DNA of 64,000 nt from Tritrichomonas musculus (taxonomy: Eukaryota; Parabasalia; Tritrichomonadida; Tritrichomonadidae). Location of the stretch: assembly GCA_039105265.1 (NCBI GenBank), contig JAPFFF010000014.1:2046001-2110000 (forward strand). The letters run 5' to 3'. Under the pieces are notes generated by a model. It searched no databases and was not told the origin of the DNA. It saw nothing but the letters and a program-made list of their open reading frames with translations. Positions 61,005 to 64,000 of the stretch are shown here, in pieces (within the stretch, counting starts at the first letter, position 1; every line of letters starts with the position of its first letter). Both the position numbers and the translations under genes were made by a program.

Positions 61005-61480
61005 TTGTCAATCAGCTTACGTCGCTCATCACGCTGTTGACGTTGACAATCAGATTGTCAAGTCAACAGCCCACGTCGCTCATCACGCTGTTGACGTTGA
61101 CAATCAGATTGTCAAGTCAACAGCTCACGTCGCTCATCACGCTGTTGACGTTGACAATCAGATTGTCAAGTCAACAGCTCACGTCGCTCATCACGCTGTT
61201 GACGTTGACAATCAGATTGTCAAGTCAACAGCTTACGTCGCTCATCACGCTGTTGACGTTGACAATCAGATTGTCAAGTCAACAGCTCACGTCGCTCATC
61301 ACGCTGTTGACGTTGACAATCGGGTTGTCGCGTCAACAGCTCACGTCACTCACCACAACGTTGACGTTGACAACCAAACCGTCACGTCAACGGCTCACAT
61401 CACGCATCATTCTGTTGGCGTTGACGATCGGGTTGTCACGTCAACTGCTCACATCGATCATCATCAAGTAGTCACGAAGG
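60436..61480 (+). repeat. 54-bp coding minisatellite (~19 copies) in the LINE
   Basis: Units such as GTTGACGTTGACAATCAGAT plus TGTCAAGTCAACAGCCCACG plus 14 nt encode VDVDNQIVKSTAHVAHHA. Each holds a GTTGAC…GTCAAC inverted pair, so single-stranded DNA or RNA could fold as a chain of hairpins. Edge copies are more diverged than central ones, as expected of an expanding array. Confidence 0.95.
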
Positions 61481-64000
61481 AGAAATTATTCACATCAGTG
61501 ATTGAGGTACCTAAGTTTGTGTTCGAGATCAATGAGAAAGTGGTTCCACTATTTACTCTCTCTGGGAACCATTCGTTGCTTAACACATTCTCAAACAATA
61601 ATTTCCTCGGATCTCGAACCAACTCCTTAGGTACTCAAACTACCAGTAACTCTTCTGGTACAAGCAGCGTTGTTAGTGGTGCTGAAGAGTTCACCGATGC
61701 TCATTCTCACTCTGAACACTCTGATCATTCCGATGATGACAATCACGGTGGTAGTGATGATAATCCTTCTTCACCTGTGGGTGACAATGTTTCCATTGAT
61801 TGGATCGTGAGCGAATTGGCTGGTGTGAAGACCAAAACAGACATGAAGTCTCTCATTGATATCTTGCAGGTGGCAAACATCGACACTTCACCATTCGCAA
61901 ACGTTAGCGACGTTGACACTCCTATCATTCTCCTCATGTATCAGAAAGACAGATGGTTAGGAGTTGGGCAGTTTTACTGCCCTTGCTGCGACAAAACGTT
62001 TCCCACATGTGCGTCCTTGTCTTTTCACCTCAAATCGACGCACACGACGAATAACATTCCTCTGGAGCAAGCGGCGTTCGAGTACATTGTCGGCAGGAAG
62101 CTGAGGTGGAAGATCGATTCACCTCACCTTCCGCCTGACGCTTTTCACTATCGTACCATTCACGTTTGTCCGTGCAGCGACTGCGACTACTTGGTCAGCA
62201 GAGCGAACTCATTGAGCAGCCACATGGGCTCATCGCACCAGGACATGGAAGCGCTTAAACGTGAAGTTGGAGTCTTCTGGGCGATGAGCATTCTGCACGC
62301 TAAGAAACATCGGAAATTACTTGTGGCTAGCGATGTTTACCATGACCTGCACGGTTCCTTGTGCATGAAATGCAAGGACTTCGTTGGTAGAGACAAAGCT
62401 ACAGTCAAACAGCATACCAACAGATCACATCCCCAGGCCAATGTTGAAGGTCATCGGGTTCAGGCAATCGACATCAGTATATCCGTTAATTGGCTTTCGC
62501 CTGAAACCGATGACGATGAAATTCGTGAAGCCAACACTGACCTGGAGAGAATCAAGATTGTGAGGAGTGAGAACAGAGTCACTCAAGATGATGAGAGACA
62601 GATGCCAGTGCAACCTCGGGCAGACGAATCGGTGGATCTCCAAGTGATGGAAGATCGTCGTCGCGGGGAAGACTCACGCAGACGGAGACGACAGGCTGGG
62701 TTCATACCTGCCAACGAGAGACTGCCTGAGGCGCACTTGCATTCAGTCTCTTCATCTAGCGAAGAAGATACTCACACAATTGATGAACATCCGGCTCACC
62801 CAGCGTCAGCTTCGATCGTGGACATTGAGAGTTGCCTGTCCAAAGCTGAGAATTGGAAGTCGAGGTGCATGAAGGAAGATGATGATTTCGTGCACCTCCC
62901 GAAGCTGTGGGGTGACCGTTTAGCGAAACACAGGAAAAAGTTCGAAGAAGTGTTTAACAGTGAAGTCAAGGATGTTCTCAATTGGTATAATGAAGCTATT
63001 AACCTCTCTGACTCTTTGGAAAAGAGCAGCCGAATGCTTCTCTGCGAAGGGATGATTTCGAAAATCATTCTCATTCTACGGAAGTCGATTAGGAAGTTCG
63101 TTCGTTCGGCACGGAGAGGTTCAGATAAGATTCGTCGCCCGCATTCCTTGGAGACACCGATTCAGATGAAGTCGGCCTCCAAATTCATCGCTGGTATTGA
63201 ACTCCTGCATTCCCGCATTCACATCACTGATGAAGATCTCGATCAACCTCAACGTAATGTCATCGCAGACATCAAAGAAAAGCTTGTTCGCTTTCTGTCA
63301 CAGGCTCCTTTGGAGTTCTCTCAACTTCTTGGGAGTGGTGACTTGGACTCAATTGACGGTTTGATTTACGATGAGCATTACGATGAAAGGATGAAATTCA
63401 TACGTGCCAAGCTAGAGGAATTGGAGATTCTCAACAACTCTCCTTCCTCGCTTGGCTACAAGAAGTTCCTTCAGAAATTCTACGCTGAAGACGCCAAACG
63501 TACACTCGACTGGTTCGTGTTGAACGACGACACACCGGAATGTGTCGTCCCAGTCGAAGATTTCGAGAACGTGTACGGGTCCTCGTGGAGCGATGCTGCT
63601 GCTCTCGGGGATGACCCAGATGGTGTTTACACTCTTCAGCGCAGAATTTCATCGAATAATTCTGATGAACTCAAATCACTCATCCTCAACGAAGAAGCTA
63701 TTCTCAAAGCGGTCAGATCGAGATCCAATCTGTCTGCCGTCGGATGCGACGGCATTTCAAATGGTGTGTGGAAGGTTGGCGGGAGTGTCACGGCGACGAT
63801 CATCAAGAATGTGTTGTGTTGCATGCTTGACACTGGTCTCTTTCCGGAGGTGTTGAAAATGAACAAAACCGTCATGTTGTTTAAGAAAGGAGACCCTGAC
63901 GACGCCCATTCGTGGCGTCCTATCACCATCACTCCGACGATTTATCGGATGCTGATGTGTCACATCAGCCGCTCGCTTCAAACGCTGAATTCAAAACATA
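61003..64000 (+). CDS. LINE zinc-finger and reverse-transcriptase protein (open to window edge)
   Basis: 999 codons without a stop. Repeats VDVDNQIVKSTAHVAHHA continue to about 61480, then a Ser/Asp/His-rich acidic part. Finger 1 is YCPCCDKTFPTCASLSFHLK plus STH (C-x2-C-x12-H-x4-H); finger 2 has CSDC…SHMGSSH (same spacing); finger 3 CMKC…QHTNRSH (C-x2-C-x13-H-x4-H). A basic patch follows (EDSRRRRRQAG) that may bind DNA or RNA. RT begins at AVGCDGISNGVWKV and VMLFKKGDPDDAHSWRPITI, the first conserved RT blocks; the catalytic YxDD lies beyond the edge. It copies element RNA at the nicked target. No start codon is assigned because the frame enters from the repeat. Confidence 0.85.

Larger units (their letters stand above)
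59338..64000 (+). mobile_element. Non-LTR retrotransposon, zinc-finger type (R2/NeSL-like), runs off window
   Basis: It begins straight after a copy of the tRNA-Asn 3' end, with an ATG 11 bp in. In order it has a Ser/Pro/Asn-rich N-terminal part, a 54-bp coding minisatellite (60436-61480), three C2H2 zinc fingers (61978-62430), a linker and the first reverse-transcriptase motifs at the right edge. N-terminal C2H2 fingers before RT are typical of R2, NeSL and CRE clades, which insert at fixed sites using a restriction-like endonuclease; that domain would be beyond the edge. Base composition is markedly richer in G+C than the host. One net 11-bp deletion in the repeat shifts the frame; otherwise about 1,000 codons are clean. 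Confidence 0.82.

Noticed and set aside
61001-61471. 156-codon frame reading LTSLITLLTLTIRLSSQQ
   Set aside because: It is an alternative frame of the 54-bp LINE repeat; the finger/RT frame runs through the same bases.

Overview
The window looks like a parabasalid (trichomonad) nuclear genome, most likely Tritrichomonas-like. The grounds are compact genes in very A/T-rich spacers, R2R3-type Myb and BspA-like leucine-rich-repeat families, Inr-like TCAYTW boxes close to some start codons, a very short intron with a trichomonad-style 3' end (TTTAACACCCAG), and abundant DNA transposons. The genus is inferred; no rRNA is present to confirm it.

Layout. 1-404 is the start of a vWA-domain gene (minus) that runs off the window. 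405-7170 is mostly spacer with a TA-flanked MITE, one Myb gene (3583-4218) and inverted repeats. 7171-21325 is a housekeeping block: calreticulin, a 2308-aa TOR kinase, two unrecognised proteins, a cyclophilin whose correct N-terminus needs removal of a 28-nt intron, and a SEL1L/HRD3-like Sel1-repeat membrane protein. Calreticulin, cyclophilin and SEL1L/HRD3 would act on ER protein folding and disposal.

21531-36677 is a nest of mobile elements between diverged inverted terminal repeats. The oldest layer is a broken Polinton/Maverick-like fossil. It contains a hAT transposase gene that is split by a 7.4-kb pogo-like element with 42-bp TIRs and a TA target duplication; removing that element mentally with one TA leaves the hAT frame open. 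The pogo-like element carries a long minisatellite, a BRCT-BRCT-repeat-Myb (RAP1-like) protein and a DDE/D transposase. Two Tc1/mariner elements follow, one dead and one with intact ORF and TIRs.

36868-46395 is a second housekeeping block: Noc2 (ribosome biogenesis), an Acinus-like SAP-RRM protein (RNA processing), a BTB protein, a DYRK kinase, VPS28 (ESCRT-I) and, divergently from a 59-bp spacer, a CCZ1-like protein (Rab7 activation). 46634-49786 is a hAT-type element with a perfect 8-bp target duplication. 50434-54720 holds decayed BspA-like, ADP-ribosyltransferase-like and discoidin-like remains. 55078-57464 carries a double-ubiquitin-fold fusion protein and an F5/8 (discoidin) domain protein.

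58168-58241 is tRNA-Asn(GTT). Its 3' end plus poly-T terminator is repeated 1086 bp downstream, immediately before a conspicuously GC-richer non-LTR retrotransposon (59338 to the window edge). That element has three C2H2 zinc fingers, an in-frame 54-bp minisatellite and the start of a reverse transcriptase. The layout suggests an R2/NeSL-like LINE targeting a tRNA 3' end, and it is one of the two most interesting items here, with the RAP1-like transposon.
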